The notes beneath the pieces were generated by a model. The model saw only the letters and a list, made by a program, of their open reading frames with translations, ran no database searches and was not told the DNA's origin. The position numbers were made by a program, and so were the translations under genes. From assembly GCF_003966225.1 (NCBI RefSeq), contig NZ_RXNU01000006.1, forward strand, positions 1 to 64,000: DNA of 64,000 bases, read 5' to 3'. This document shows, piece after piece, positions 17,246 through 30,401 of this stretch. Within the stretch, counting starts at the first letter, position 1. Each line of letters opens with the position of its first letter. Source of the stretch: Shewanella canadensis (GTDB lineage Bacteria > Pseudomonadota > Gammaproteobacteria > Enterobacterales > Shewanellaceae).

Positions 17246-17857
17246 CTAAACTTCTGGTGTCGCTATGCCAATATTTGACACGCCTGCCTCGATGATCTCC
17301 GTGCGTAATGCCTTAATAAAACCAGCATCCAATTTAGGGGCATCTTCGATAAGTTGCAGTAGATAGTCCTGAAGCGTTTTCTCTTCGACCATGACTTCAT
17401 GATTAAATATGTAGTCATCGAAAGCATCTTCATCCATACCTACATCTACATCAGAAATGGCTTCAATATAGTTTGCGACTGTACTTGACGACAGCTTACT
17501 GATATTGACCATATCCTCTTCGACTTTCCCCTGAATTGCACTGAGAAGTGAGATGAGTGCTGTAGAAGCATCCATAGCAGGATAGACTCCGTAGACATCG
17601 AAGTCTGAGGCATCTGGCGTGTTAAGCTCTAATCTTTCCAGGTAGATATCAATATTCAGTTTGAGTTTTTGATCATAGCAAGATTGCCATAGCAAGTTTA
17701 AGACAGTGTCTAAAATCTGAGGATCGCCAAATTCACAAACTTGAGAAAACAACTGATAATTGGGAAGCATGCGTTGGCATAAGGCAATAGCAAATACTTT
17801 TTTCTGTTGGAAATCTAATGCTTTTACGCGCTTAAAGAAGCCTGGTTTGATTGTCAT
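17246..17857 (-). CDS. yjaG: DUF416 protein YjaG
   Basis: 203-aa cytosolic protein of the DUF416 family, of unknown function. Family segments visible are FAIALCQRMLPNYQLF, DFDVYGVYPAMDA and the end RTEIIEAGVSNIGIATPE, closely paralleling E. coli YjaG (DFDLYGVYPAIDA; EAGESNIGI). Its ATG lies inside the 3' end of barA (26-base overlap), so it is probably co-transcribed and translationally coupled with barA, an arrangement that differs from E. coli. Confidence 0.9.
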   Translation of the reverse strand: MTIKPGFFKRVKALDFQQKKVFAIALCQRMLPNYQLFSQVCEFGDPQILDTVLNLLWQSCYDQKLKLNIDIYLERLELNTPDASDFDVYGVYPAMDASTALISLLSAIQGKVEEDMVNISKLSSSTVANYIEAISDVDVGMDEDAFDDYIFNHEVMVEEKTLQDYLLQLIEDAPKLDAGFIKALRTEIIEAGVSNIGIATPEV

Positions 17858-20645
17858 CGATTATGTCCGTTGATAACTGGGATATTACTTGATTTGCAGC
17901 CGATTCTACCTTAGTTAGCTCGTCAAGTAACTCAAGTATTTCAGGTTCGACATCGGCTACACTCGTGCCTTGCTTTAATGTTGACTCAATCTCCTGGCAT
18001 AGCTTCTGTGTGGTTGGAATGCCACAATAACAACTAGCACCATGTAATTTATGTATGGTAGTTAGCATCTGCTTATCATCGAACTGCTCAAGCGCACCCT
18101 CTATCTGTTGAGTCGTTTCCCCAAGAGAGTCTAATAGCATTTTCAGCATGTCGAGGGCTAAGTCCTGCTTATGGTTTGCTTGGGTTAAACATAGCTCCCA
18201 ATTGAGTGTGAATTGATCGAAGTGAGTGAACTTAGGCCTGGTCTTCCAGCGATTTATCACGCTTTTTAAGGCCGCTTCATCGATAGGTTTAGGCAAATAT
18301 CCATTCATCCCACTTTGTTGAATTAGCTCACGCTCCTCGGCGATGGCATGGGCCGTGACAGCAATAATTGGCGTATTTCGGTTTAATGAATCCTGACGGA
18401 TAAGCTTGGTGGCACTAATACCGTCGGTACCCGGCATTTGAATATCCATAAATATCAAGTCGAAGCTACGCTCTTGCGCGATACTCACAGCCCCTTGGCC
18501 ACTATCGATCACGGTAACTTGATTGACTAGCTCTTTTAGTAGGGTGTCGATAAGCTTTAAATTTGCAGGGTTATCATCGACTGCCAGGACACGTAAAGGT
18601 TGCCTTTCAATGGGTTCCGGTATGCCTAAGTCTTCCAATAAATAGGCACTATCTGTATCGGGTTGAGGATCGATGAGGATTTGGGCTAATGCTTTTTCAC
18701 CAATTGGCGCAGGGATCACTTTATCGACAAAAGGCAATAAATTATGGGTTATGGCTTCATTACTGCTGCATAGAAGGACCAGATATTGGCACTGTGCTTT
18801 TATCTCTTTCAGTTGAGATGAAATATTCCCGTTTGCATCTAGCCCTTTACAGCTGATTAATGCGTAATCAAAAGTACTCGTTTGTTGATTGAGGGCGTTA
18901 CCTAATTGCTCGAAAGAGTGAGCGTTAGTCACCTTCATTCCCCAGTGGTTAACGAGCCTATTGAGCGTATTATTCGATAATTCTCTGGGTTCTAACAAGA
19001 GTACGCTCTTGCCCTGTAATTTATCCAGGGGCAATATTTGTCCTATAGAATATTGACTGGTCTGTAGAGGAAGAGTGAACCAAAATGTTGAGCCTTTATC
19101 GAGCTTAGAGATACACCCTATCTGTCCGCCCATTCTATTGACCAGACGCTTAGTAATGATTAATCCCAAACCTGTTCCACCAAACCGGCGAGAGATAGAG
19201 GAGTCTGCCTGCCCAAATGCCTGAAACAGCATCTCTTTCTGGCTATCATCAATACCTATTCCGGTGTCGGTAACTTCACATCGTAAATTAATCTGTTCAT
19301 TATTAGATTCGGTCAATTGCAGCCTGAGGTGCACGCTACCTTGATCGGTAAACTTGATGGCATTTCCCACCAAGTTCGTCATTATTTGGCTTATGCGCAT
19401 TGCATCGCCGGATAGGTCTTCGGGGACGTCAGACTCGATATCGATAACAAGTTCGATATCTTTTTCGCGTGCGCTGTTTGACAGAAGCGTGATGGTATCA
19501 TCGAGCATTTCTCTGAGTGCAAATGGCATGTTTTCCAGCACCATCTTGCCCGCTTCTAGTTTGGAGAAGTCGAGAATATCGTTGATGATGCCAAGAAGGG
19601 TGGTCGCACTCTTTTCTATGGTATTGATATAGTCCTGCTGGCTGGAGTGTAACGGCGTTTTTAGTAGCTGTTTTGCGAAGCCGATAACGCCATTGAGTGG
19701 GGTTCTGAGTTCATGGGACATGTTAGCCAGAAACTCTGACTTGATTCTGCTGGCTTCCAGGGCTCGCTTTTTCGCCAGATCGAGTTCGACGTTTTGGATC
19801 TCAATTTGCTCGAGCGTTTCTCGTAGATCTGAGGTGGCCTGATCAATATTCTGCTGCATTTCGTCGTGGTAGTCGGACAGGGAACCTGCCATGGCATTGA
19901 TACCACGCTTAAGTAAATCCAGTTCTCCGATGAGGTTTCCATCCACTCTTGTATCGAGTTTACCTTCACGAATTTTCGCGACAACTCGGACCATCTCGGT
20001 GATCGGCTGGGTGACATTTTTTACCAGTCTGAAGGTAAATAGCAGGTTAAGCTGAACGCCGATTAATACGATGATAAATGCGGCAACGGCGGCTCTGTGT
20101 TGTTCCAACAGTGCATTTTCTTTATTAATAAGCACGGCGATATAACCCAGCTTAGTCGCAATAAGCTGTTCTGCATCTTGCTCTTCGAAGGAGTTAACTT
20201 TGAGTTCATGTTCAGATGAGAAAATCGGGCTGCGTAAAATTAGGCTATCACCCACTTGTTCGAGTTCGGTGCGCATTAAGCTACTCAAGGGCTGATCATA
20301 TCGCATGAGTTCGTGATCTTTATAGTGGTGAGAGGTGACAATGACTCGGTTGTTGGTATCGAAAATGGCAATAAATTGTACTAATGACGATTTATTCAGT
20401 TGAGCTGCGGTGATCAGTTTCTTCGTGGTTTCAAAATCTTTCTTTTCGAGTCCTATTTCGGCGGCTATCGCCAAAGGCTCAATAATATTGCCGCCTTGCT
20501 CTATGAGTGTTTGTTCGAGTTCATAGAAACGATTTATGGTAAAATAACTGCCCAGTAATATCCCGACCAGAATTGTCGGAGCTAACGCCAGTACCAGAAC
20601 CCAGGAACGGAGACTGTATTTGGTCATGTTTTTGGCATTATTCAT
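17832..20645 (-). CDS. barA: Hybrid sensor histidine kinase BarA (GacS type)
   Basis: Tripartite sensor kinase, 937 aa from MNNAKN; an ATG six codons on (MTKYSLRSWVL) is an alternative start. Order of domains: TM1 (about 15-35), periplasmic sensor region, TM2 near 190, HAMP, coiled coil, HisKA with FLANMSHELRTPLNG, HATPase with GIGIDDSQKEMLFQAFGQAD and FGGTGLGL, a degenerate receiver-like segment, a true receiver (VDDNPANLKL ... MDIQMPGTDG), and an HPt domain with HKLHGASCYCG. By family knowledge it phosphorylates UvrY/GacA, which induces the CsrB-type RNAs that titrate CsrA; csrA lies at 42842. uvrY is not in this window. Confidence 0.95.
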   Translation of the reverse strand: MNNAKNMTKYSLRSWVLVLALAPTILVGILLGSYFTINRFYELEQTLIEQGGNIIEPLAIAAEIGLEKKDFETTKKLITAAQLNKSSLVQFIAIFDTNNRVIVTSHHYKDHELMRYDQPLSSLMRTELEQVGDSLILRSPIFSSEHELKVNSFEEQDAEQLIATKLGYIAVLINKENALLEQHRAAVAAFIIVLIGVQLNLLFTFRLVKNVTQPITEMVRVVAKIREGKLDTRVDGNLIGELDLLKRGINAMAGSLSDYHDEMQQNIDQATSDLRETLEQIEIQNVELDLAKKRALEASRIKSEFLANMSHELRTPLNGVIGFAKQLLKTPLHSSQQDYINTIEKSATTLLGIINDILDFSKLEAGKMVLENMPFALREMLDDTITLLSNSAREKDIELVIDIESDVPEDLSGDAMRISQIMTNLVGNAIKFTDQGSVHLRLQLTESNNEQINLRCEVTDTGIGIDDSQKEMLFQAFGQADSSISRRFGGTGLGLIITKRLVNRMGGQIGCISKLDKGSTFWFTLPLQTSQYSIGQILPLDKLQGKSVLLLEPRELSNNTLNRLVNHWGMKVTNAHSFEQLGNALNQQTSTFDYALISCKGLDANGNISSQLKEIKAQCQYLVLLCSSNEAITHNLLPFVDKVIPAPIGEKALAQILIDPQPDTDSAYLLEDLGIPEPIERQPLRVLAVDDNPANLKLIDTLLKELVNQVTVIDSGQGAVSIAQERSFDLIFMDIQMPGTDGISATKLIRQDSLNRNTPIIAVTAHAIAEERELIQQSGMNGYLPKPIDEAALKSVINRWKTRPKFTHFDQFTLNWELCLTQANHKQDLALDMLKMLLDSLGETTQQIEGALEQFDDKQMLTTIHKLHGASCYCGIPTTQKLCQEIESTLKQGTSVADVEPEILELLDELTKVESAANQVISQLSTDIIDDNQTRLL

Positions 20646-20742
20646 TAGGTTAGCTGATTTACCAGTTTCTTGACAAACGTTACACTAGACTGCCAGAAGA
20701 GAGGCTGTCTTGGCCAGTATTATTATTTATTTAGAGGCCTAA

Positions 20743-22071
20743 ATGGCACAGTTTTTTAAAGCAAAACCAAACAGTTCTAAGCAACTATCGGCAAAAGTTA
20801 CATTAGACGTGACTAAATTGGATCATTTGGGGGCCGGAATGGCACAGCATCAGGGGAAAATTGTATTTATTCCCGGTGCGCTTCCCACCGAAAAAGTGAC
20901 CGTACAGCTCACCGAACAAAAAAAGCGTCACGCCCGCGCCAAGTTGCTTAAGATAGAGTCTGATTCAAATGACAGAGTCGAACCAAAGTGCCCTCATTAC
21001 CAACAATGTGGTGGTTGCGATCTTCAACATCTCTCTATAGATAAACAACGCAGTTATAAACAGTCTGCATTGGTCGATCTTATGGCAAAGCTGAGTCATA
21101 CCGAAGCCGAGTCATTAGCGCCGGCATTAATAGGCCAGGAGTGGGATTATCGTCGACGTGCTCGGTTAGCGACTTACTACAATAAAGAGAGTAAGCAAAT
21201 AACCTTAGGCTTCAGGGCCTCTGCGAGCAAACAGGTTATCAATATCGATGCATGCCCGGTACTGGCTAAGCCATTATCTGATTTAATTGCGCCATTATCA
21301 CTGTTGCTGAATCAACTTTCGGGTAAGAAGGCCCTAGGCCATCTTGAGTTAATTGATGCCGATAATGGCTATTTTGCCGTATTAAGGATGACCAAGGCAC
21401 TATCTGATAAAGATGCACAAAAACTCACCGCTTTCGCGAATGAGAAAAGCATCAGCTTGATTGTTCAGGGAAATGAAGGTGAATTCACTCTCCTGGGTGA
21501 TCGTAATGAGTTGCCATATTACGCTTTGGACGATGTGACGCTAAACTTTACTCCCGGTAACTTTATTCAGGTCAATGCTGCCATCAATGAATCTATGGTG
21601 AAGCAGGCCGTAGATTGGCTGTCAGTAAAGCCAAATGAACGGGTGCTAGACCTGTTTTGTGGTGTAGGTAATTTCAGCCTGCCGCTGGCAAAATCCGGCG
21701 CCGAAGTCATTGGTGTCGAAGGTGTTCCCGAGATGGTTAAACAGGCCAGAGATAATGCTGCTGACAGCGGATTAGATAATGTGTCATTTTTTCATACCGA
21801 TCTTAGTGCCGACCTCTCTAAAGAGGCGTGGTTAGGAAAGGTAGATAAATTATTGTTAGATCCCGCCAGAGCCGGGGCGTTCGAGAGCCTGCAATGGTTG
21901 AAAAAGATGAAACCGAAAGCGATAGTTTATGTCTCATGCGACCCTTCGAGCTTAGCCCGGGACAGTGAGCCACTGTTAAAGCATGGTTATAAGCTTAAAA
22001 AGCTTGGCTTGATCGATATGTTCCCTCAAACCCATCATATCGAAGCCATGGCGTTGTTTGAATTAAGCTAA
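20743..22071 (+). CDS. rlmD: 23S rRNA m5U1939 methyltransferase RlmD
   Basis: 442-aa SAM-dependent enzyme (formerly RumA). An N-terminal TRAM domain (about 15-72) is followed by the iron-sulfur cysteines Cys83, Cys89 and Cys92 ([10 protein letters not shown]), with the fourth near IDACPV. The SAM site is [15 protein letters not shown] and the catalytic cysteine sits in [13 protein letters not shown]. It is divergent from barA, with 97 bases between, and leads into relA, the same order (barA-rlmD-relA-mazG-pyrG-eno) as in E. coli. Confidence 0.96.
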   Translation: MAQFFKAKPNSSKQLSAKVTLDVTKLDHLGAGMAQHQGKIVFIPGALPTEKVTVQLTEQKKRHARAKLLKIESDSNDRVEPKCPHYQQCGGCDLQHLSIDKQRSYKQSALVDLMAKLSHTEAESLAPALIGQEWDYRRRARLATYYNKESKQITLGFRASASKQVINIDACPVLAKPLSDLIAPLSLLLNQLSGKKALGHLELIDADNGYFAVLRMTKALSDKDAQKLTAFANEKSISLIVQGNEGEFTLLGDRNELPYYALDDVTLNFTPGNFIQVNAAINESMVKQAVDWLSVKPNERVLDLFCGVGNFSLPLAKSGAEVIGVEGVPEMVKQARDNAADSGLDNVSFFHTDLSADLSKEAWLGKVDKLLLDPARAGAFESLQWLKKMKPKAIVYVSCDPSSLARDSEPLLKHGYKLKKLGLIDMFPQTHHIEAMALFELS

Positions 22072-22222
22072 GTGTTGAAAAAATAGCTGATTAAGGACTA
22101 TTCAGCTTTTGTTAATTGACAATGAGATCACAATGCTGAAGATAGGTCTCTATATTATTGATTTGTGTTGCAGTCATTTTTTTGTAACCTATTTTTGATT
22201 CAACGTTAAGGATGAAATTGAG

Positions 22223-24430
22223 ATGGTATCAGTTCGAGAAGCACATTTTAGCGATCCTAATTTTCAACTAGAAGAGTGGGTCAACCGCTATATTAGTGAC
22301 ACGGATGAAGCTCAAACCTTATTCGAACTGCTCTGTTGTATCGAGTCCATGGTTGCAAAAAGCAAAGGGGACAATACTCTTCAGCTTCAACGTGCCAGAG
22401 AGATGATAGAGATCTTGGCTCCGCTAAATATGGATATCGAAACCCTGCAGGCATCGGTGCTATTTGTGGTATTCGATGCCGGGATCCTATCTAAAGAGGT
22501 GCTAGAGGAGACTTTCGGTAGCGAGCTTGCCAAATTAGTGATGAGTGTCGAGACCATGAATGCCATTGGTGCACTTAAGGTCGACAATCAATCCCGTACC
22601 AGTGATCTGAAAATAGATAATATTCGCCGTATGTTGCTCGCCATGGTCGAAGATGTTCGCGCCGTCGTGATAAAACTCGCCGAACGGATCTGTCTGCTGC
22701 GAGAAGTGAAAAATGCGGATGAAGAGACTCGGGTTTTATTGGCTCGTGAAATTGCCGACATCTATGCGCCATTAGCAAACAGACTCGGGATTGGACAGCT
22801 GAAGTGGGAGCTTGAAGATATCTCGTTTCGCTACCTTCATCCTGAAACTTACAAAGAGATCGCTAAACAACTCGATGGAAAAAGACTCGATCGTGAAACC
22901 TTTATCGATGACTTTGTCGCTCAGCTTCAGGCCAGATTAGATAAAGATCAGATCAGAGCGAAAGTGTATGGTCGTCCTAAGCACATCTACAGTATCTGGA
23001 AGAAAATGAAGGGGAAGCAGCTCAAGTTTGATGAGCTCTTCGATGTCAGAGCCGTGCGAATTGTGACCGACAGGCTTCAGGACTGTTATGGCTCCCTCGG
23101 TGTTGTCCACACGCTTTGGCACCATATTCCAAGAGAGTTTGATGACTATGTGGCAAACCCTAAGCCCAATGGATATCAGTCTATCCATACGATAGTGGTA
23201 GGTCCTGAAGGGAAAACGGTCGAGATACAGATCCGTACCGAACAGATGCATGAGGATGCCGAACTCGGCGTTGCAGCCCACTGGAAATATAAAGAGGGCG
23301 CGAGTGGTGGCAAGCAGAGTGGATACGAGGAGAAAATTAACTGGTTGCGTAAAATTCTTCAGTGGCAGGAAGATGTCGCCGAAAGCGGCAACCTGGTCGA
23401 AGAGGTACGCAGTCAGGTCTTCGAGGACCGCGTCTATGTATTTACACCAGGTGGTGAGGTGGTCGACCTGCCTCTGGGCTCAACCGTGCTGGATTTTGCT
23501 TACTATATTCACTCTCACGTTGGCCACAAGTGTATCGGGGCTAAGGTCGATGGCAGAATTGTGCCATTTACCTATCAGGTTGAAACTGGTGAGCGGATTG
23601 AGATCATTACCTCTAAGCATCCAAATCCTAAACGAGACTGGCTAAACCCTAACTTAGGCTATATTCGTACCTCTCGTGCTCGTTCGAAGATTCAACACTG
23701 GTTTAAACAGCAAGACAGAGATAAAAACATCGTTGCCGGTAAAGAGATGCTCGAAGCGGAGCTTTCACGTTCCGGATTGAAAATCAAAGATGCGCAGAGT
23801 GCCGTTGAGCGCTTTAACATGGTGAGCATGGATGATCTCCTTGCTGGAATTGGTGGAGGCGATGTTCGTCTCAATCAGGTCGTAAACCATGTTCAAAGCC
23901 AGATGCGGATCAACCATCTGACGGAAGAAGAAGCGGTCGAAGACCTGGTTAAAAAGAGCCAGAGCAAGTCCACTCGAAAGGGGAAAGGCCAGGTTGAAGT
24001 CAATGGCGTAGGTAACTTAATGAGCCATATTGCCCGGTGTTGTCAACCTGTACCGGGAGATGAAATTTTCGGTTTTATCACCAAAGGGCGTGGTATTTCA
24101 GTTCATAGAGCCGATTGCGAACAGGTAAAAGAGTTGATGCGTGCTCATCCGGAACGTGTTGTCGATGTTGTGTGGGGAGAGAACTACTCCGGGGGATACA
24201 AGATCCGTATGCGAATAATTGCCAATGATCGCTCGGGATTACTGCGAGACTTAACATCTGTGCTTGCGGCCGAGAAAACCCATGTCATGGCGATGAGCTC
24301 CTCATCAGATGTCAAAACTCAAACCGCAGCGATTGAGCTTGAACTCGAACTCTACAATTTAGATGATTTATCCAGAGTGATCGCTAAGCTGACTCAAATT
24401 GATGGAGTGAGTGAGGCCAGAAGGTTATAG
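22223..24430 (+). CDS. relA: (p)ppGpp synthetase RelA
   Basis: 735-aa stringent-response enzyme that makes pppGpp from GTP and ATP when uncharged tRNA enters the ribosome. The N-terminal HD-like region lacks the HD hydrolase residues (it reads LFVVFDAGIL), so it is synthetase-only, as is typical of RelA. The synthetase domain shows GRPKHIYSIWKKM, then FDVRAVRI and the substrate block NPKPNGYQSIHT. A TGS domain (VFTPGGEVVDLP), a Zn-finger-like HIARCCQPVPGDEI and a C-terminal ACT domain follow. A strong terminator ends the gene. Confidence 0.97.
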   Translation: MVSVREAHFSDPNFQLEEWVNRYISDTDEAQTLFELLCCIESMVAKSKGDNTLQLQRAREMIEILAPLNMDIETLQASVLFVVFDAGILSKEVLEETFGSELAKLVMSVETMNAIGALKVDNQSRTSDLKIDNIRRMLLAMVEDVRAVVIKLAERICLLREVKNADEETRVLLAREIADIYAPLANRLGIGQLKWELEDISFRYLHPETYKEIAKQLDGKRLDRETFIDDFVAQLQARLDKDQIRAKVYGRPKHIYSIWKKMKGKQLKFDELFDVRAVRIVTDRLQDCYGSLGVVHTLWHHIPREFDDYVANPKPNGYQSIHTIVVGPEGKTVEIQIRTEQMHEDAELGVAAHWKYKEGASGGKQSGYEEKINWLRKILQWQEDVAESGNLVEEVRSQVFEDRVYVFTPGGEVVDLPLGSTVLDFAYYIHSHVGHKCIGAKVDGRIVPFTYQVETGERIEIITSKHPNPKRDWLNPNLGYIRTSRARSKIQHWFKQQDRDKNIVAGKEMLEAELSRSGLKIKDAQSAVERFNMVSMDDLLAGIGGGDVRLNQVVNHVQSQMRINHLTEEEAVEDLVKKSQSKSTRKGKGQVEVNGVGNLMSHIARCCQPVPGDEIFGFITKGRGISVHRADCEQVKELMRAHPERVVDVVWGENYSGGYKIRMRIIANDRSGLLRDLTSVLAAEKTHVMAMSSSSDVKTQTAAIELELELYNLDDLSRVIAKLTQIDGVSEARRL

Positions 24431-24455
24431 AGCTGGCACAGATGCTAATACCACG

Positions 24456-24490
24456 ATAATGACGGCCTAGGCCGTCATTTTATTTTTTAT
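24456..24490 (+). terminator. Rho-independent terminator of relA
   Basis: The stem AATGACGGCC/GGCCGTCATT (24458-24467 with 24470-24479) has a 2-nt loop and is followed by a T-rich run. Confidence 0.92.
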
Positions 24491-24535
24491 TTTCATTTTC
24501 ATTTTAAGAATTCAACATTAATTCAAGGATCTTCG

Positions 24536-25327
24536 ATGCATAATAATGCCGATATGCAGCCCCTTCTCGATATCATGGCTAAACTCAGAGACCCGGATAC
24601 CGGTTGTCCCTGGGACAGGGCGCAGACGTTTGAAACGATAGTGCCTTTTACGCTGGAAGAGGCCTATGAAGTTGCCGATACCATAGAGCGTATGGCACTC
24701 GATGAGCTCCCCGATGAGTTAGGCGATCTACTTTTTCAGGTGGTGTTTTATTGTCAACTGGGGAAAGAGCAAGGGCTATTTGATTTTGACGATGTGATAG
24801 AGAAAATCTGTACTAAACTCACTGCAAGGCATCCACATGTTTTTGGCGAACTCGAAGGGGCCACCACAGAGCAGGTGAAAGATAGCTGGGAGAAGATCAA
24901 GGCTAATGAGCGTAGTGAAAAACAGCTACATTCGGTGCTGGATAATATTCCTCTAGGCTTGCCGGCATTGACTCGTTCGGTAAAAATTCAAAAACGGGTC
25001 GCTCGTGTCGGCTTCGATTGGGCAGAGCTTGCGCCTGTGGTCGATAAAATTCATGAGGAGATTGCCGAAGTCTTGCATGAAGTTGAACAAGAGGAGGTGA
25101 TTCCATCTAAGGTACAAGATGAGATGGGAGACCTTTTGTTTGCGGTCGTCAATTTATCGAGGCATCTTGGTGTTGAACCGGAGCTGGCCCTCAGGCAGGC
25201 CAATACAAAGTTTGAGCGTCGGTTCAGAGGCGTTGAAACGTTAGCAGAGCAGAGCGGGAAGTCGATGCAAGAGCACAGTTTAGAGGAGCTGGAGTGTTAT
25301 TGGGGTGAAATAAAATTACAGGAATAG
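24536..25327 (+). CDS. mazG: Nucleoside triphosphate pyrophosphohydrolase MazG
   Basis: 263-aa housekeeping NTP pyrophosphatase with two MazG domains: the first shows CPWDRAQTFETIVPFTLEEA and DELGDLLFQVVF, the second FDWAELAPV ... IHEEIAEV and DEMGDLLFAVVN. The EExxE and DExxD helices that hold Mg2+ are intact in both. An AAGGA box precedes the ATG. In enterics MazG can lower ppGpp levels, consistent with its place behind relA. Confidence 0.95.
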   Translation: MHNNADMQPLLDIMAKLRDPDTGCPWDRAQTFETIVPFTLEEAYEVADTIERMALDELPDELGDLLFQVVFYCQLGKEQGLFDFDDVIEKICTKLTARHPHVFGELEGATTEQVKDSWEKIKANERSEKQLHSVLDNIPLGLPALTRSVKIQKRVARVGFDWAELAPVVDKIHEEIAEVLHEVEQEEVIPSKVQDEMGDLLFAVVNLSRHLGVEPELALRQANTKFERRFRGVETLAEQSGKSMQEHSLEELECYWGEIKLQE

Positions 25328-25358
25328 CCATTTAGTTCAAATTTATTGTTTAACTTGT

Positions 25359-27087
<1,729 letters not shown>

Positions 27088-27096
27088 ACCAATTTA

Positions 27097-27131
27097 GAGG
27101 CCGCTTCCGTTGACTGGAAGCGGCCTTTTTG
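27097..27131 (+). terminator. Rho-independent terminator of pyrG
   Basis: The 11-bp stem AGGCCGCTTCC/GGAAGCGGCCT (27098-27108 with 27116-27126) is followed by T5. Confidence 0.92.
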
Positions 27132-27193
27132 TTTTTTGGTAATGTAAATTTTGGTGACCAGATTTTATTTTAACTTTTAATTTTTAAACTTAA

Positions 27194-28501
<1,308 letters not shown>

Positions 28502-28627
28502 TTTATCGATTTACTTTTAGCTGACAAATTATCGTTAAGTGATATTTGTATATCGACTCTTAAGTGCTAAAACAGGCAGTTAAGATGACTGATACAGCAA
28601 AAAGCGATTAAATTACTGTGAAAATTG

Positions 28628-28656
28628 AAAAGGTCACCATTAGGTGGCCTTTTTTG
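28628..28656 (+). terminator. Rho-independent terminator after eno
   Basis: The stem AAAGGTCACC/GGTGGCCTTT (one G-U pair) has an ATTA loop and is followed by T5. Confidence 0.85.
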
Positions 28657-28708
28657 TTACTATCCATTCAATATCATCGAATTTTCAATAGTGAGTATTG
28701 AACTAGCT

Positions 28709-29011
28709 ATGAAACGTCTCCTGTTTGTATTAGTAGTCCTACTAGGCTTACTTCAATACCAGCTTTGGTTAGGAGTAAATAGCCTACCTGAATCGTTTCA
28801 CCTGCGAGAGCAGATAGGTTTCCAGCAAGTGAGTAATGCTAAATTAGTCGCGCGAAATCAAGTCTTGCGGGAGGAGATCAGCGACCTTCGCAGTGGTACT
28901 GAGGCATTAGAGGAGCGTGCCAGAAATGAATTAGGCATGGTAAAGAAAGGTGAGACATTTTTCCGAGTCGTTGGAGGTCAACGTCAGTCTCTTAATGTTT
29001 CAAACCAATAA
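28709..29011 (+). CDS. ftsB: Cell division protein FtsB
   Basis: 100-aa bitopic protein of the FtsQLB complex. The ATG at 28709 (MKRLLFVLVVLLGLLQYQLWLG) puts one membrane segment at residues 3-20; then a periplasmic coiled coil and the conserved ARNELGMVKKGETFFRV end. A longer open frame begins at 28625 but would run through the eno terminator, so it is rejected. It is followed by ispD and ispF, the standard order. Confidence 0.95.
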   Translation: MKRLLFVLVVLLGLLQYQLWLGVNSLPESFHLREQIGFQQVSNAKLVARNQVLREEISDLRSGTEALEERARNELGMVKKGETFFRVVGGQRQSLNVSNQ

Positions 29012-29055
29012 CTCCTCATTATTTTACCGATTAGAAATAGCATGAGCCTTCTAAA

Positions 29056-29760
29056 ATGAATGACAGCCAAGATAAGATTGTCGCTATCGTACCCGCTGCC
29101 GGAATTGGTAGCCGAATGGGAGCCGAGATCCCAAAGCAATACCTACTGATTGATGAGAAGACCATTTTACAATTAACATTGGAACTACTGTTAACTCATC
29201 CAAAAATAGATCATGTGGTCGTTGCACTTCATCCAGAAGATCAATTTTTTAAAGGCTTACCCCTTTCATCACATCACAAGTTACACACCGTTGTTGGTGG
29301 CTGTGAGCGAGCCGATTCAGTTCTCGCTTGCTTGAATCATCTCGGTGGTGATTGTTGGGCTATGGTGCATGATGCCGCTCGCCCCTGTTTGACTCATGGT
29401 GATATCGATAAGTTAATTGCATCGCGGCAACGTTTTCCGCAAGGTGCAATTTTAGCGGCGCCGGTTAGGGACACCATGAAACGTGGCAATGCTGACGGAA
29501 CCGTAAAAGAGACTGTGTGTCGGGAACGGTTATGGCATGCGTTAACCCCTCAGCTTTTTCCGGCTACCCTTCTTAAAGGTAATCTCGAACAAGCGTTAGC
29601 TCAGGGGGCTAATATTACCGATGAAGCCTCTGCGATGGAATGGGCCGGAGTGTCTCCGGGATTGGTGGACGGAAGAGTCGATAATATCAAGATCACTCAT
29701 CCGGATGACCTTTTATTGGCTGGGTTATTCTTAGGGAATGCGAACAGCTTAGAGCGATAA
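29056..29760 (+). CDS. ispD: 2-C-methyl-D-erythritol 4-phosphate cytidylyltransferase
   Basis: 234-aa MEP-pathway enzyme that joins MEP to CTP. The nucleotide-binding block is [19 protein letters not shown], with [10 protein letters not shown] and [11 protein letters not shown] further on. It is separated from ispF by about 85 bases, in the usual ftsB-ispD-ispF-truD-surE-pcm-nlpD-rpoS run. Confidence 0.96.
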   Translation: MNDSQDKIVAIVPAAGIGSRMGAEIPKQYLLIDEKTILQLTLELLLTHPKIDHVVVALHPEDQFFKGLPLSSHHKLHTVVGGCERADSVLACLNHLGGDCWAMVHDAARPCLTHGDIDKLIASRQRFPQGAILAAPVRDTMKRGNADGTVKETVCRERLWHALTPQLFPATLLKGNLEQALAQGANITDEASAMEWAGVSPGLVDGRVDNIKITHPDDLLLAGLFLGNANSLER

Positions 29761-29845
29761 TATTTCATTTATTTTTCTAACTGTCGCTGTATTCCAGAGC
29801 CGTCCGTATGGCAACGGGCGTTATGAACACAAATATGGATTGCAA

Positions 29846-30331
29846 ATGAATATACGTATAGGTCATGGCTTCGATGTGCATAAATTTGGTGGCGAATCTC
29901 CACTCTTGTTAGGCGGGGTTCATATCCCCTATGAGACTGGCCTTATTGCGCACTCGGATGGTGACGTGGTGTTACATGCTATTTCAGATGCAGTTCTAGG
30001 AGCCGTTGCGCTTGGAGATATAGGCAAGCATTTTCCCGATACCGATGAAGAGTTTAAGGGAGCCGATAGTCGTCATTTGCTTCGTCATTGTTATCGGTTA
30101 GCGAAAGAAAAGGGCTATTCGATAGGTAACCTCGATGTCACTATCATTGCACAAGCTCCTAAAATGTCATCTCATATCGAGGCCATTCGTGCGGTCTTAG
30201 CACTCGATTTTGAAACCGATACTGACAATATAAATGTTAAGGCGACAACGACCGAAAAACTCGGGTTTACGGGACGTAAAGAGGGCATTGCCGTTGAAGC
30301 CGTTGTGCTTCTCGTTAAGTCAGCCGATTAA
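29846..30331 (+). CDS. ispF: 2-C-methyl-D-erythritol 2,4-cyclodiphosphate synthase
   Basis: 161-aa trimeric zinc enzyme of the MEP pathway. The metal site residues lie in [10 protein letters not shown] and [32 protein letters not shown] is the CDP-binding region. The ATG at 29846 (MNIRIGHGF) is preferred over a TTG two codons upstream. Confidence 0.96.
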   Translation: MNIRIGHGFDVHKFGGESPLLLGGVHIPYETGLIAHSDGDVVLHAISDAVLGAVALGDIGKHFPDTDEEFKGADSRHLLRHCYRLAKEKGYSIGNLDVTIIAQAPKMSSHIEAIRAVLALDFETDTDNINVKATTTEKLGFTGRKEGIAVEAVVLLVKSAD

Positions 30332-30345
30332 CTGAACACACTTAA

Positions 30346-30363
30346 TTATACCAATCGGTATAA
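30346..30363. repeat. Dispersed palindrome copy (TTATACC-AATC-GGTATAA)
   Basis: Seven-base arms with a 4-nt centre, between ispF and truD. It is one of at least four copies of an ATACCRATYGGTAT motif in the window. Confidence 0.8.
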
Positions 30364-30401
30364 TAGTAACTTGGTACATATGACCGAGATAAAGAGCGAC
30401 C

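Noticed and set aside
28625..28708. Longer start for ftsB
   Set aside because: It would run through the eno terminator; the family start is at 28709.
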